This document shows, in pieces, positions 53,916 through 62,659 of a DNA stretch of 64,000 nt. Location: contig JAUYPV010000167.1 of assembly GCA_030697555.1 (NCBI GenBank), forward strand, positions 41,806 to 105,805, in the 5' to 3' direction. The notes beneath the pieces are model-generated. The model worked only from the letters and a program-made list of their open reading frames with translations. It was not told the origin of the DNA and did not search any database. How positions within the stretch are numbered: the first letter of the stretch is position 1; every line of letters starts with the position of its first letter. The stretch is from Hyphomonadaceae bacterium (GTDB taxonomy: Bacteria; Pseudomonadota; Alphaproteobacteria; Caulobacterales; Hyphomonadaceae). The translations under genes were made by a program, and so were the position numbers.

Positions 53916-55577
53916 TCAGGCGGGCCCGGTTTCACGTTCGCCGTACTGCTGCGAGCCGTAGGACAGCATGCGCTTGCGCTGCTCGCTGCGCGGATCGCTT
54001 TCGACGCGCGGACCGGCCGGCGTTTCGTCCCACACCATCGTTGGCCGCGCGGTCGAATTGTACTTCGGCCAGCTCGGCGTCTTGCCGCCATTGGGATCGC
54101 CGTTGCGCGCGAAGTTGGCCCACGCCGCGCTCATGCGGTCGGCGAGGTTCTGCGCGTTGGCGGTAGGCTCGCCGCCGATCGAGGTCGCCCTCGACAGCGT
54201 GTCGAACACGAACGGAATCTCGGAGGCGTGCGGCGTGTGATAGCGGCCGCCTTCGAGCGGTGTCGAGCGATAGAACTGGTAGACCCAGACGGGCGCTGCG
54301 TTCTGATCGGCCTTGCGGCCGGCGAGGATGGTGGTGTCGAGGAAATAGCCGCGGTCGGTCGAGGCCATGTAGAGGATCTCGTCGCGCTTAGCCTGCGGAT
54401 AGATGCGGCGATACATGTCGATGGTGGATGCGCCCTCGCCTGCCGGTACGAGCGCTGCCACGCGCTGCTGCAGTGTCGCCTCCTCGAGATTGGCGATCGA
54501 GGGATTGCCGCCGAGGAACACCGACGCCTCGGTGCGGTTGGAGCCGACGATCATCGGCACGTTGGATGAGATTGCAGGCGCGCCTGGGTCGAACGGGTGC
54601 GCGGGGAAGGACGGCGAGCCGATCACCGGACGGAACTGGCCGGAGCCGGTGACCGCGCCGGGCATGGCGGCGAGGATTTCGTCCTGGCTGACCGTCCAGA
54701 GTTTCGAGAGATCGGTCTTCGGGATGTTGAGTGCCTTGAGGAGTTTTTCCGTGCGCTCCATGCCGACGGCCGGCGTGTCGAGACGCAGCTGCGAACCGGA
54801 CTGGACGACGCAGCGGTGGAAAAGGCCCTGCGCCGGCGGCATCGCCATCATCGAGGATGTCTTACGGCCACCGCCGCTTTCCCCGTAGATCAGCACGCGC
54901 TTGGGATCGCCGCCGAAGCTGCGGATGTTGTCCTTGACCCACTGCAGGGCGAGCACGCAGTCCAGCATGCCGACGCTGGCGGCGTCCTTGAACTCGCCTC
55001 CGCCGAGGTCGCCGAGGTAGAGATAGCCGAAGGCGTTGAGGCGATGGTTGATGGTGACGACGACCACGTCCTGCTTAGAGGCAACGCGTACGCCGTCATA
55101 CCAGGCGGAGGAGCCGGAACCTGTCGAGAAGCCGCCGCCGTGCAGCCAGACGAGGACGGGGCGCTGTGCGTTGTCGGCCGCAGGCGTCCAGACGTTCAAG
55201 ACGAGGCAGTCTTCGGACTGCTTGCCGGTGGGTGCGTTGTTGATCAGCGGAGGAGGCGAGCCTGCCGGACGCGGCGCGGGTGGAGGCGCGGTGGACGGCG
55301 CGCCTTGCGGCGTCGGCGGGCCGTAGGCGATGGTTTCCTTGACGCCTGTCCAGGGCGCAGGCGGCTTCGGCGCGCGAAACCTTCCCTGCCCGGCAGTCGA
55401 TGCGCCGTATGGAACGCCCTTGAAGACCTGCACACCGCCTTCGACCAGGCCCTGCACTTTTCCGGCGGTGGTTTCAACGACGGCGGGGCCGCTGCTTGCG
55501 GATGGCGCGGTTGTGCAGGCGGCGAGGCCGGTGGCCATTCCGGTCATCAGGATCGTGCGGCGGCTGAAGCGCGTCAT
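53916..55577 (-). CDS. Type-B carboxylesterase, Tat-exported lipoprotein
   Basis: 553 residues from the ATG at 55577 (GGGGAG six bases upstream; an ATG at 55592 lies before the ribosome site). N-terminal TRFSRRTILMTG is a twin-arginine signal ending in LAAC (lipobox). Family motifs are FKGVPYGAST, SEDCLVLNVW, WLHGGGFSTGSG, and nucleophile elbow GESGGG, with HASEIPFVFDT as the probable His region. A Pro-rich insert follows the first strand region (about 95-115). It is a predicted periplasmic ester hydrolase, paralogous to the enzyme at 8836 but with a different export route and no linked receptor. Confidence 0.9.
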   Translation of the reverse strand: MTRFSRRTILMTGMATGLAACTTAPSASSGPAVVETTAGKVQGLVEGGVQVFKGVPYGASTAGQGRFRAPKPPAPWTGVKETIAYGPPTPQGAPSTAPPPAPRPAGSPPPLINNAPTGKQSEDCLVLNVWTPAADNAQRPVLVWLHGGGFSTGSGSSAWYDGVRVASKQDVVVVTINHRLNAFGYLYLGDLGGGEFKDAASVGMLDCVLALQWVKDNIRSFGGDPKRVLIYGESGGGRKTSSMMAMPPAQGLFHRCVVQSGSQLRLDTPAVGMERTEKLLKALNIPKTDLSKLWTVSQDEILAAMPGAVTGSGQFRPVIGSPSFPAHPFDPGAPAISSNVPMIVGSNRTEASVFLGGNPSIANLEEATLQQRVAALVPAGEGASTIDMYRRIYPQAKRDEILYMASTDRGYFLDTTILAGRKADQNAAPVWVYQFYRSTPLEGGRYHTPHASEIPFVFDTLSRATSIGGEPTANAQNLADRMSAAWANFARNGDPNGGKTPSWPKYNSTARPTMVWDETPAGPRVESDPRSEQRKRMLSYGSQQYGERETGPA

Positions 55578-55833
55578 CGCTGGTCTCCCCATCCTTGTTC
55601 GGTGCAGTCTTCTTTTGGGGAAAGCCTAGGGGGCCCTGACGAGCCGTCAATCCTGACCGGAAATGTCGTTGCAGGCGCAGCATACGGGACGCAGGCGCTG
55701 TCCCCTGGCTGTCCTTTGTCATTGCGCGTGCTGCGTGTTTGATGTTTCGGGTGGCTGGGGAAGCGATTATTGCTAGGGTCATGACTGTTGCGGGTACAGC
55801 GGCAAGAACAGCCGCGGCCCTTGGGGTGACGGG

Positions 55834-57039
55834 ATGCTTGCTCGCCTAGTTCAGTTTCTTGTCGGCGCCGTGTTGGGCGGCGGGGGGGTGGGGGTGTTGT
55901 GGGTGCAGCGATCCCAGTTCCAGTCCTTGTCCCTGTTCCCCCCGCAATCCCAGTCGTGGGTGGCGGTTGGGGCCCTGTTCCTGATCGCGGCCGGGATCGT
56001 GTTTCTCGCCTATGCCGTGGCGCCGCGTCCGAGGCGGAATGCGGAGCGGGCCGCGGCGGCGGCGCGCAATGCCGAGGCGCTTTCGGCGGCGGATGCCTAT
56101 TATTCCGAGCGCAATCGCGCGGCTGACCGGGACTGGCGGTCTGGCGATCTTCCGCCGGTTCCCACTCCGCCGCCCAGTCCGGTTTCCGATCCGTTTTCCG
56201 ATCCGTTCTTCGATCAGCATCGCGCCCGGAAGCTCGACCCCGCCCCGGCGCCTGAGCCGGTGAGGCAGCCGGCCGCGAAGCCGGTCGCGTCGTCGATGCC
56301 GCCGCCTGCCCCTGCCCCGACGCCCTTCCCGTCGACGGCGACGCTGGCGCGGATACCGCCGTCGGCCGATCCGCCACCGCCGCCGGTAGCCGCGCCATCT
56401 ATCGTTGCGCCCGTCATCACGCCGCCAGCTGGACCTGTCATCACGCCGCCAACTGGACTTGTCATCACGCCACCAGCTGCGCCTGTCATCACGCCGCCGG
56501 CTGGACCTGTCATCACGCCGCCAGTCGCGTCTGCCCCCGCGCCGCCAGCTGGACCCGTCATCACGCCGCCAGCTGGGCCTGTCATCACGCCGCCAATTGC
56601 GCCTGCCTCTGCGCCGGTTGCAGCGCCGGTAGCCGAATGGGTCGTTGCGCCACCGGTTGCCGCGGCGCCGATTGTTCTGTCGATACCTGAGCCAGTTGCC
56701 GCGCCGCCAGCAGTCGAACCGGCGATCGAGCCGGCCGCCATTCCGGCGCCTGCCGCGCCAGCGCCGGCGCCGGATCCGTTTGCGGCGATCCGCGACGCCA
56801 TCGCCGGAGGGCGGATCGAGGAGGCTGACAGGTTGCTGACCGCCGCACGCGAGAAAGCGACCGGCGTGGCGCTTGCCGAACTCACCGGCCTTGCGGGAGA
56901 TCACGCATCGGCCGCGGGGCGGGAGAGCAACGCGAAATGGCTGTGGCGCCTGGCGCTGAAGCGCTTCGGCGAGACCGGCGCGATGGAGTCGGCGGCGGCG
57001 CAGGCCGTGGCGGAGCGGCTGAGGCTGTCGGATAACTGA
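55834..57039 (+). CDS. Membrane protein with proline-rich repeat linker, unknown function
   Basis: 401 residues. Two N-terminal membrane helices (about 3-25 and 42-63) are followed by a long Pro/Ala-rich linker (about 115-310) containing eight 24-bp units coding PVITPPAG-like octapeptides, and a C-terminal helical domain (about 315-400: AAIRDAIAGGRIEEADRLLT, ATGVALAELTGLAGDHASAA, NAKWLWRLALKRFG) that looks like TPR-style helices. The shape, anchor plus stiff linker plus helical tail, suits a scaffold or envelope-spanning protein. No family recognised. Its 5' end carries a G-rich stretch. Confidence 0.65.
   Translation: MLARLVQFLVGAVLGGGGVGVLWVQRSQFQSLSLFPPQSQSWVAVGALFLIAAGIVFLAYAVAPRPRRNAERAAAAARNAEALSAADAYYSERNRAADRDWRSGDLPPVPTPPPSPVSDPFSDPFFDQHRARKLDPAPAPEPVRQPAAKPVASSMPPPAPAPTPFPSTATLARIPPSADPPPPPVAAPSIVAPVITPPAGPVITPPTGLVITPPAAPVITPPAGPVITPPVASAPAPPAGPVITPPAGPVITPPIAPASAPVAAPVAEWVVAPPVAAAPIVLSIPEPVAAPPAVEPAIEPAAIPAPAAPAPAPDPFAAIRDAIAGGRIEEADRLLTAAREKATGVALAELTGLAGDHASAAGRESNAKWLWRLALKRFGETGAMESAAAQAVAERLRLSDN
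55875..55903 (+). other. Potential G-quadruplex at the 5' end of the proline-rich gene
   Basis: G runs of 3, 7, 5 and 3 with loops of 4, 1 and 6 bases on the coding strand, codons 14-24. Confidence 0.35.
56410..56601 (+). repeat. 24-bp minisatellite coding PVITPPAG octapeptides
   Basis: Eight consecutive units: six read PVITPP plus two variable residues, one reads LVITPP and one is degenerate (SAPAPP). The DNA copies are near-identical, so unit number could vary between strains. Confidence 0.85.
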
Positions 57040-57052
57040 GCGCTGCGCGCAC

Positions 57053-57131
57053 GGCAATCGGCAATCGGGAATAGCGCATAGGGAGTAGTTTTCCCGCTTG
57101 CCGCGCTGTCTACTTCCGATTGCCGATTGCC
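57053..57131. repeat. Intergenic inverted repeat with short tandem motifs
   Basis: GGCAATCGGCAATCGG (57053-57068) has its perfect reverse complement at 57116-57131. GGGAATAG follows the left arm directly, and CTATTCCC, CTACTCCC and CTATTCCC follow the right arm. Each arm is itself a tandem of two 7-8 bp units. It looks like a dispersed intergenic repeat element. Confidence 0.6.
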
Positions 57132-57155
57132 TATTCCCTACTCCCTATTCCCTGT

Positions 57156-57192
57156 TCTCAAAAACAAAGCGCCCCGCTGGTGAGCGGGGCGC
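57156..57192 (-). terminator. Terminator of the Tad/vWA operon
   Basis: GCGCCCCGCT (57169-57178) and AGCGGGGCGC (57183-57192) with a GGTG loop; on the minus strand TTTGTTTTTGAG follows. Confidence 0.75.
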
Positions 57193-57216
57193 AGTGGGTT
57201 GGGAGGAAGAGTAGCG

Positions 57217-59607
57217 TTACTTCGAGATCCGCAGCCTGGAGATCTGCGTGGCGATCGACTTGAAGGCCGCCTTGAGTTCTTCGTTGGTGGCAGCGAGGAA
57301 GACGTGTTCCGCGTCGGTGGCGCAGGCCTCCATGAACGACTCGGCGTTGCCACCCACTGCGAGCTGAAAGCCCACCGTGTAGACCTTGACGTCGGCGGCG
57401 CGCATGCCGTCGCAGATATTCTGGGCCTGAGTGAAGGGGTTGCCGTTGGTGGCGGTGCAGTTGATGCGGTCGGAGTCGTTGTTGACGCCGTAGTTGCTCG
57501 ATACCACACCGTTGCAGTGGGCGGTGTTGAACTCACCGTCGGTCATCAGCACGACGACCTTCGCGAGATCTTTCGTATCGTACGCCGCCGGCTTGTTCTT
57601 GGCTTCGGGCCAGAGATAGCCCCAGTCGGGCGAGACCATGTACCAGCCCCAGGCCGCGCCCATTTGACCGGCGGTCGAGCCGGCGATCTGCATGCCGGTG
57701 TCCTTGTGGAGGGCGGCGTGGAGCGCGGTCTTGTCGTCCGTCAGCGGGGTGATCAGGTTTGCGGTTTCGCAGAAGAGGTTGTAGCCCGTACCGGCATAGT
57801 CGAGACCGACGGCCTTAACGCTGGGGGCAGCGTCCGTGTACTGGTTCGAGCCGACGCGCTCGCTGACGCACTCGCTGATCGGCCGGATCACCGTGCTGCC
57901 GCTGACGTTGGTGAAACGCAGCTTGATGCATCCATGGACGAGGCACTGCGCCGAACCGGCCGACCCGTAGTCGCTATAGTTGGGGCCGATACTGCCATCG
58001 AGGCGGAAGTTGTTGCCCGAGACTGCTTCGACCAGCCAGGCGCTGTTGCCGGTCTGGTTGATGCCGGTCATTCCGACGACGCCAGTGATCTGGACCCGGT
58101 CGCCGTTGGCCAGGTTGTGATCGGTGGACGTCACCACGACTTCACAGCCGGCCGCGAAACACTTGCCTGCCGTACCGGTGGTGGGAGTGCTGGCGAATGT
58201 TCCGAAGGTTGGACCTGAGGTTCCCGGCAGCATGAACGTGTTGGTCGTGATGCCGCTGATCGCCCAGGTGTCGCCGTTGGTCTTGTTGATCTGCGTCATC
58301 CCGCTGACGTTCCTGATGTGAATCAGGTTGCCGTCGGAGAAGCCGTGGTTCGCCGAAGTGACCTGCACTTCGCACGTCGCGGTAAAGCACTTCGACCCCG
58401 TGCCCGTGCTGCTCGTGTAGGTTCCGAAGGATGGGCCGTTAGTTCCGGGGAGAATGAACGTATTGGTCGCGACGCCGGTGATCGTCCAGGGCGTGTTGCC
58501 GCTGTTGTTGATCTGCGTCATCCCGCCGACGCTGGCGAGGTAGATCCAGTCGCCGTTCGAATACCCGTGAGTGTTTATGGTGACCTGCACCTCGCAGGCC
58601 TGCGTGAAGCATTCCTGTGAGCGACCATTGTTGGGCGAGCCGGCCGCCCAGGTAGAGTAACTCGACGAGTTGATGGCGACGCCGGTGTCCGCGTCCATGA
58701 GGCTGAACTTGGTCGTGGTCGTCACGTCGATCTTGTAGCGCTTCGCGTTGACCTGCGTCATGCCGGAAACGCCGGAGATGTAGATGTAGTCGTTGTCCGC
58801 GTAGCCATGGGCGGCGGACGTCGTCACCACGGCCGGGTTGGCCTTGGTGATGCCCGTGATGGTCTTCGCCGTACCGTTCCGCCAGGCGGCGCCGGTGATA
58901 TTCTTGGCGGCGCCGTTGCGCCAGGTGGCGCCGGTGATCGTGTGCGATCCGCCGTCGCGCCAGGTGGCGGCGGTGATGGCGGTCGGGCCCTGCATTTCGC
59001 CGCGGATGTCGTCGGCATAGCCGCCGACATAGACGCTGTTGGCCCAGGGAATGATGGCGGCACGCGAATAGTAGGGCGTCTGGACGTTGTTGACGACCGT
59101 GTCGATCAGATCGTTCGCCGCCGCACGAAGCGCGGTGATGCGCGAGTCCGGATCGTCGTCGTCGCCCATCGACCCCGTGATGTCGAGCGCGAGCGCGACT
59201 TCGACGTTGTTGCCGCCGCGCTTCACTTCGCTCTCGGCCGAGATGTTGACGATGTCCTGGCCGACCAATCCCATGAAATAGGTCTTGATCTGGACGTGAC
59301 CCTTGAGCAGCACGCGCTCTTCCGTGGAATCGAGTTCGAGGACGATTTCGCCCTCGTGATCGCCATGGAAATTGCGGTTGACGAAATTGTGAGCCATCGC
59401 GTTGATGTCGGCGTCTTCCGAAAAGGTCGAGCCGACGGCGAGCGCAGCGGCGTCGAGCGACGAGGCCAGCTCGTAGCGCGCGAGGAAGGCGCGGCCGCCA
59501 TCGATGGCAAGGCCGGTGCAGACGGTGAGCGGCACCGCCAGGAGGGCGAACTGCATTGCAAACGCGCCGCGGCGGTTCTTCAGAAAGCTGCCGATAGACC
59601 CCAACAT
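57217..59607 (-). CDS. Tad pilus-associated vWA protein with tandem-repeat insertion (TadG-like)
   Basis: 796 residues. The N-terminal RRGAFAMQFALLAVPLTVCT is the TadE/TadG-type pseudopilin anchor. A von Willebrand A domain begins at about 134 with the MIDAS motif DITGSMGDD (142-150) and resumes near 600-790 (VVVLMTDGEFNTAHC, VKVYTVGFQLAV). Between lies an insertion of about 360 residues: three short WRNG repeats (210-255), then four copies of a roughly 72-residue module with HGYxxGDxIxI and GMTQIN and, in three copies, a CX5-6C pair. It is probably a surface adhesin or tip protein of a Tad-like pilus. It is co-oriented with two pseudopilin genes upstream. Confidence 0.85.
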   Translation of the reverse strand: MLGSIGSFLKNRRGAFAMQFALLAVPLTVCTGLAIDGGRAFLARYELASSLDAAALAVGSTFSEDADINAMAHNFVNRNFHGDHEGEIVLELDSTEERVLLKGHVQIKTYFMGLVGQDIVNISAESEVKRGGNNVEVALALDITGSMGDDDDPDSRITALRAAANDLIDTVVNNVQTPYYSRAAIIPWANSVYVGGYADDIRGEMQGPTAITAATWRDGGSHTITGATWRNGAAKNITGAAWRNGTAKTITGITKANPAVVTTSAAHGYADNDYIYISGVSGMTQVNAKRYKIDVTTTTKFSLMDADTGVAINSSSYSTWAAGSPNNGRSQECFTQACEVQVTINTHGYSNGDWIYLASVGGMTQINNSGNTPWTITGVATNTFILPGTNGPSFGTYTSSTGTGSKCFTATCEVQVTSANHGFSDGNLIHIRNVSGMTQINKTNGDTWAISGITTNTFMLPGTSGPTFGTFASTPTTGTAGKCFAAGCEVVVTSTDHNLANGDRVQITGVVGMTGINQTGNSAWLVEAVSGNNFRLDGSIGPNYSDYGSAGSAQCLVHGCIKLRFTNVSGSTVIRPISECVSERVGSNQYTDAAPSVKAVGLDYAGTGYNLFCETANLITPLTDDKTALHAALHKDTGMQIAGSTAGQMGAAWGWYMVSPDWGYLWPEAKNKPAAYDTKDLAKVVVLMTDGEFNTAHCNGVVSSNYGVNNDSDRINCTATNGNPFTQAQNICDGMRAADVKVYTVGFQLAVGGNAESFMEACATDAEHVFLAATNEELKAAFKSIATQISRLRISK
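57907..58830 (-). repeat. Tandem protein repeats within the vWA protein
   Basis: Four modules at residues about 260-331, 332-405, 406-481 and 482-553, plus the start of a fifth (554-567). Shared elements are CEVQVTSANHGFSDGNLIHI-like, VSGMTQIN, TFMLPGTSGPTFGTF. Copies 2 and 3 are the most alike, so recent duplication is likely. Confidence 0.8.
58843..58983 (-). repeat. Short WRNG tandem repeats within the vWA protein
   Basis: Units TAITAATWRDGGSH, TITGATWRNGAAK and NITGAAWRNGTAK, then TITGITK, with a DNA period of about 39-42 bp. Confidence 0.75.
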
Positions 59608-59731
59608 GGCCTTTGTCCTTGCAAGCGCCGGCTGGATCGCCGGTTCGCCTTCTCGCCAATCAACTCAGTTCCGAAATCACGTCAGTCGAAAAACAAACCC
59701 GTCTGGAAATCCCGCCCTGCTCGGGCCTTGC

Positions 59732-60313
59732 TCAATCCACGGCCATGTAGACGATGTCGCCGTTCTGATCCTTGGTCTGGCCGTCAATGGTGACGACGCG
59801 CTCGACGCGGGGCCGTGCGAAGGCTTCGCGTTCGATCGCCATGGAACTGCCGCCGAACAGTGTGGTGAGGACGCTCTCATAGGTGTAGCGAACGCCGACG
59901 CGGATGACCGTCTCGTCCTTGACGCCCATGCCCTCTGCTTCGTCCGCAGCGAAATCGATCGGGGCGCCGGCGACGCGACGCCAGTACATGGTGGGCGTCG
60001 CTTCATCGCCATCGAAGCCGACGGAGGAGACGTCGAGGTCGAGATTGTCGACCGTCTCCAGCGGTTTCATCAGGTTCGTGGCGGCGCCATAGAGATCTTC
60101 GAGGCTGGTTGTCGTGAGCGCGTTCTCGCGCGACACGAGATCGGCCATCTGGTGGACGTAACGCGTCGCCTCCTCCGCCGCGCGGAAGCGGAACGACATT
60201 TCGAACACGCCCATGACCATGAAGATCAGCGCGGGCGCGATCAGCGCGAATTCGATCGCTGCGATGCCGCGGCGGTCGGAGCCAAAACGCAGGGGATTGA
60301 AGCGGCGCATCAT
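59732..60313 (-). CDS. TadE/TadF-like pseudopilin
   Basis: 193 residues from the ATG at 60313, which overlaps the stop of the preceding gene (TGATG); GGGAG lies just upstream and may favour the next ATG at 60310. N-terminal DRRGIAAIEFALIAPALIFM is the TadE-like motif with the conserved Glu after the processing Gly. A large extracytoplasmic part follows, without cysteines. Part of a minor-pilin set with 60313-60834 and the vWA protein. Confidence 0.88.
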   Translation of the reverse strand: MMRRFNPLRFGSDRRGIAAIEFALIAPALIFMVMGVFEMSFRFRAAEEATRYVHQMADLVSRENALTTTSLEDLYGAATNLMKPLETVDNLDLDVSSVGFDGDEATPTMYWRRVAGAPIDFAADEAEGMGVKDETVIRVGVRYTYESVLTTLFGGSSMAIEREAFARPRVERVVTIDGQTKDQNGDIVYMAVD

Positions 60314-60834
60314 CACTCCCACGGTTCGTTCTTGACGATACAGAAGGAGTTCACGATCGCCGGCATGTCGGGGCCCATCTGGAACAGCTTGTCCATGAAG
60401 GGCGTGATGAACTGGTGGTGGATCGCGGCGCGGACGACCGAATACTTCTCCGGCCCGCCGGGCTCGAACACGAAGTTGATCGGGTTGCCTTCATCATCGA
60501 ACTCGACCGGCGGGAAGGTGATGTCGTCGACCTCGTCGAACGAGCGGACATCGAAGATGATCTCGTCGCAGCTGACCAGCAGCTCAGCCTGGGCGCAGAC
60601 TTCGTCATGGAACGCGGTCGCCTGGGCCGCCGCGTCGCCGGCGGTCTGGACCTCGCCGGTCTGCAGGTTGCGGGCGGCTTCGTAGACGACGTGGTTGAGG
60701 GCGTAGGTGCGGTACTGGAAGATAACGAACTCGACCAGCCCCATGACCAGCATGAAGAATACCGGGGCGAGCATCGCGAATTCGATCATCACGTTGCCGC
60801 CCTCCTCTCCGGAGAGGCGTTTTCTGGTGCGCAT
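60313..60834 (-). CDS. TadE-like pseudopilin
   Basis: 173 residues. EEGGNVMIEFAMLAPVFFML gives the TadE-type signal and membrane anchor. The remaining domain has three cysteines (CAQ, SCDE, FCIV). Translation is coupled to the next pseudopilin gene. First gene of the three-gene tad block; the core tad secretion genes (tadA, B, C, rcpA) are not in the window. Confidence 0.88.
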   Translation of the reverse strand: MRTRKRLSGEEGGNVMIEFAMLAPVFFMLVMGLVEFVIFQYRTYALNHVVYEAARNLQTGEVQTAGDAAAQATAFHDEVCAQAELLVSCDEIIFDVRSFDEVDDITFPPVEFDDEGNPINFVFEPGGPEKYSVVRAAIHHQFITPFMDKLFQMGPDMPAIVNSFCIVKNEPWE

Positions 60835-60898
60835 CTAGCTGTCCCGCCTAATTTATGACGGGCATTGTGCAGGCTCAGGTTTAATAACTGACTTCGGA

Positions 60899-60936
60899 AA
60901 ACGCGGGATTTGATTAAGAACCTGGGCCCCGCGTTT
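60899..60936. repeat. Inverted repeat in the divergent tad/cinA promoter region
   Basis: AAACGCGGG (60899-60907) and CCCGCGTTT (60928-60936), perfect 9-bp arms with a 20-bp spacer. Possible operator. Confidence 0.4.
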
Positions 60937-60995
60937 ACGACCCGTTGACCGACGGGGCCGCTGGACCTCGAGAGTAACGAAGGATTAAGTGCGCG

Positions 60996-61784
60996 ATGGC
61001 CCGAACCGTTACCGCCGCCGTTATTCTTATCGGAGACGAACTTCTCTCCGGCCGGACGCAGGATTCCAACCTTAAGACGATCGCGGAATTCCTTGCCCCG
61101 TTAGGGGTCGAGGTGCGCGAGGCGCGGGTGATACCTGACGTGCACGAGACCATCGTGGCGACCGTGCAGGCGATGAAGCAGGGCCACAATTATGTTTTCA
61201 CGACCGGCGGGATCGGGCCGACGCATGACGATATTACCGCCGATGCGGTGGCGGCGGCGTTCGGGCGGACGATCGATGTTCGGGCCGATGCGGTGGCGAT
61301 CCTCAGGCCCTGGTACGAGGCGCGGGGCCAGGACATCAACGAAGGCCGCATGCGGATGGCGCGGATACCGGCGGGGGCGGAGCTGATCCAGAACCCCGTC
61401 TCGGCGGCGCCGGGGTTCATGCTGGGCAATGTGTTCGTGATGGCCGGCATTCCGTCCGTGATGCGGGGCATGCTGTCGGATGTGGGGCACCGGATACAGG
61501 GCGGCGCGGTGGTTCACTCCCATACGGTGCGGGCGACCGGCGTGCGCGAGGGGGACATTGCCGAGCCACTGGGGGCGCTGGCCAGGGCGCGGCCGGAGGT
61601 TAGTTTCGGCTCCTATCCGTGGGCGCGGCTCAGGGGCAAGAATGTGGACTATGGCTCCAACCTGGTGGCGCGGAGCCGGGACGCCGACCTGATCGCGGCC
61701 GCGGTGGCGGCGCTGGTGGAGCTGGTCGAGTCGCTGGGCGCCAAGGCCGAAGTGGATCCGAAGACCGAGGAGGGAAAAGCATGA
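60996..61784 (+). CDS. CinA-like molybdopterin-binding protein
   Basis: 262 residues. The MoaB/Mog-like fold is clear: VILIGDELLSGRTQDSN, VIPDVHETIVATVQ, YVFTTGGIGPTHDDITADAV. It corresponds to the N-terminal part of CinA without the C-terminal amidohydrolase half. AAGGA precedes the ATG. Its stop overlaps the start of the enoyl-CoA hydratase gene. Function in stand-alone form is uncertain (nucleotide pyrophosphatase or cofactor-related). Confidence 0.88.
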   Translation: MARTVTAAVILIGDELLSGRTQDSNLKTIAEFLAPLGVEVREARVIPDVHETIVATVQAMKQGHNYVFTTGGIGPTHDDITADAVAAAFGRTIDVRADAVAILRPWYEARGQDINEGRMRMARIPAGAELIQNPVSAAPGFMLGNVFVMAGIPSVMRGMLSDVGHRIQGGAVVHSHTVRATGVREGDIAEPLGALARARPEVSFGSYPWARLRGKNVDYGSNLVARSRDADLIAAAVAALVELVESLGAKAEVDPKTEEGKA

Positions 61785-62593
61785 GCGAGCACGTTAGCCA
61801 GGCTGGGGGCGAGCCGCTGCTGCTGGTCGAGCGCGAGGGGCCGGTGGCGGTGCTGACCATGAACCGGCCGAAGCAGCTCAATGCGCTGTCGATCGCGCTG
61901 CGGACGCAGATGGTGAAGGCTGTGCGCGGGCTGTCGGTGGCGGAGGATGTGCGCGCGCTGGTGATTACCGGCGCGGGGCGGGCGTTCTCGGCTGGCGTGG
62001 ATCTCAAGGAGGCGGGACAGAGCGGCTTCACGCTGGGGGCGGGGAAATTTTCGGATGGCGGCGACCTCGATCTCGCGCGGGCGTTCGGGGCGTGCCCATG
62101 GCCGATCATCGGGGCGGTGAACGGGTTTGCGATCACCGGCGGGTTCGAGGTGGCGCTGATGTGCGATGTGCTGATCGCTTCGAGCGCCGCGTCGTTTGCC
62201 GACACGCACGGGCGCGTAGGGCTGATGCCGGTGTGGGGATTGTCGCAGAAGCTGCCGCGCCTGATCGGGGCGGCGCGGGCGAAGGAACTATCGCTGACGG
62301 GCAACTTCCTCGATGCGGCGACGGCAGAGCGCTGGGGGCTGGTGAACCGCGTGGTGGCGCCGGACGAGCTGATGCCGGCCGCGAAAAAACTGGGACAAGA
62401 GATGGCGCAGATCGACGGCGCGCTGCTCAAGCGGATGAAGGCCGTCATCGACAACGGCATGGAGCTTCCGCTGGCCGAGGGGCTGAAACTGGAGATCGAG
62501 CGCGGCAATGCGCACAACGCCACGATCTCGGCGGACTTCGCGGAGAAATCGCGCGGGGCGGTGATGGCGCGCGGACGGGAACAGAAGAGCTGA
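61781..62593 (+). CDS. Enoyl-CoA hydratase/isomerase
   Basis: 270 residues of the crotonase family. The ATG at 61781 has GAGGAGGG upstream and overlaps the cinA stop. TGAGRAFSAGVDLKE contains the first oxyanion segment and GAVNGFAITGGFEVALMCDV the second; the usual catalytic Glu position in the first helix after it (ADTHGRVGLMP) has His instead, so the exact activity (hydratase, isomerase or hydrolase) is not certain. Cytoplasmic acyl-CoA metabolism. Confidence 0.9.
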   Translation: MSEHVSQAGGEPLLLVEREGPVAVLTMNRPKQLNALSIALRTQMVKAVRGLSVAEDVRALVITGAGRAFSAGVDLKEAGQSGFTLGAGKFSDGGDLDLARAFGACPWPIIGAVNGFAITGGFEVALMCDVLIASSAASFADTHGRVGLMPVWGLSQKLPRLIGAARAKELSLTGNFLDAATAERWGLVNRVVAPDELMPAAKKLGQEMAQIDGALLKRMKAVIDNGMELPLAEGLKLEIERGNAHNATISADFAEKSRGAVMARGREQKS

Positions 62594-62659
62594 TGCGGCC
62601 GGCGAGGCGAAACGCTGACGGCACTTGATTGCCGGGGCTGCTCGCTGTCATTAGGCGTG

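Noticed and set aside
56410..56601. CRISPR-like array
   Set aside because: The 24-bp units are in frame with a proline-rich protein and have no spacers; it is a coding minisatellite.
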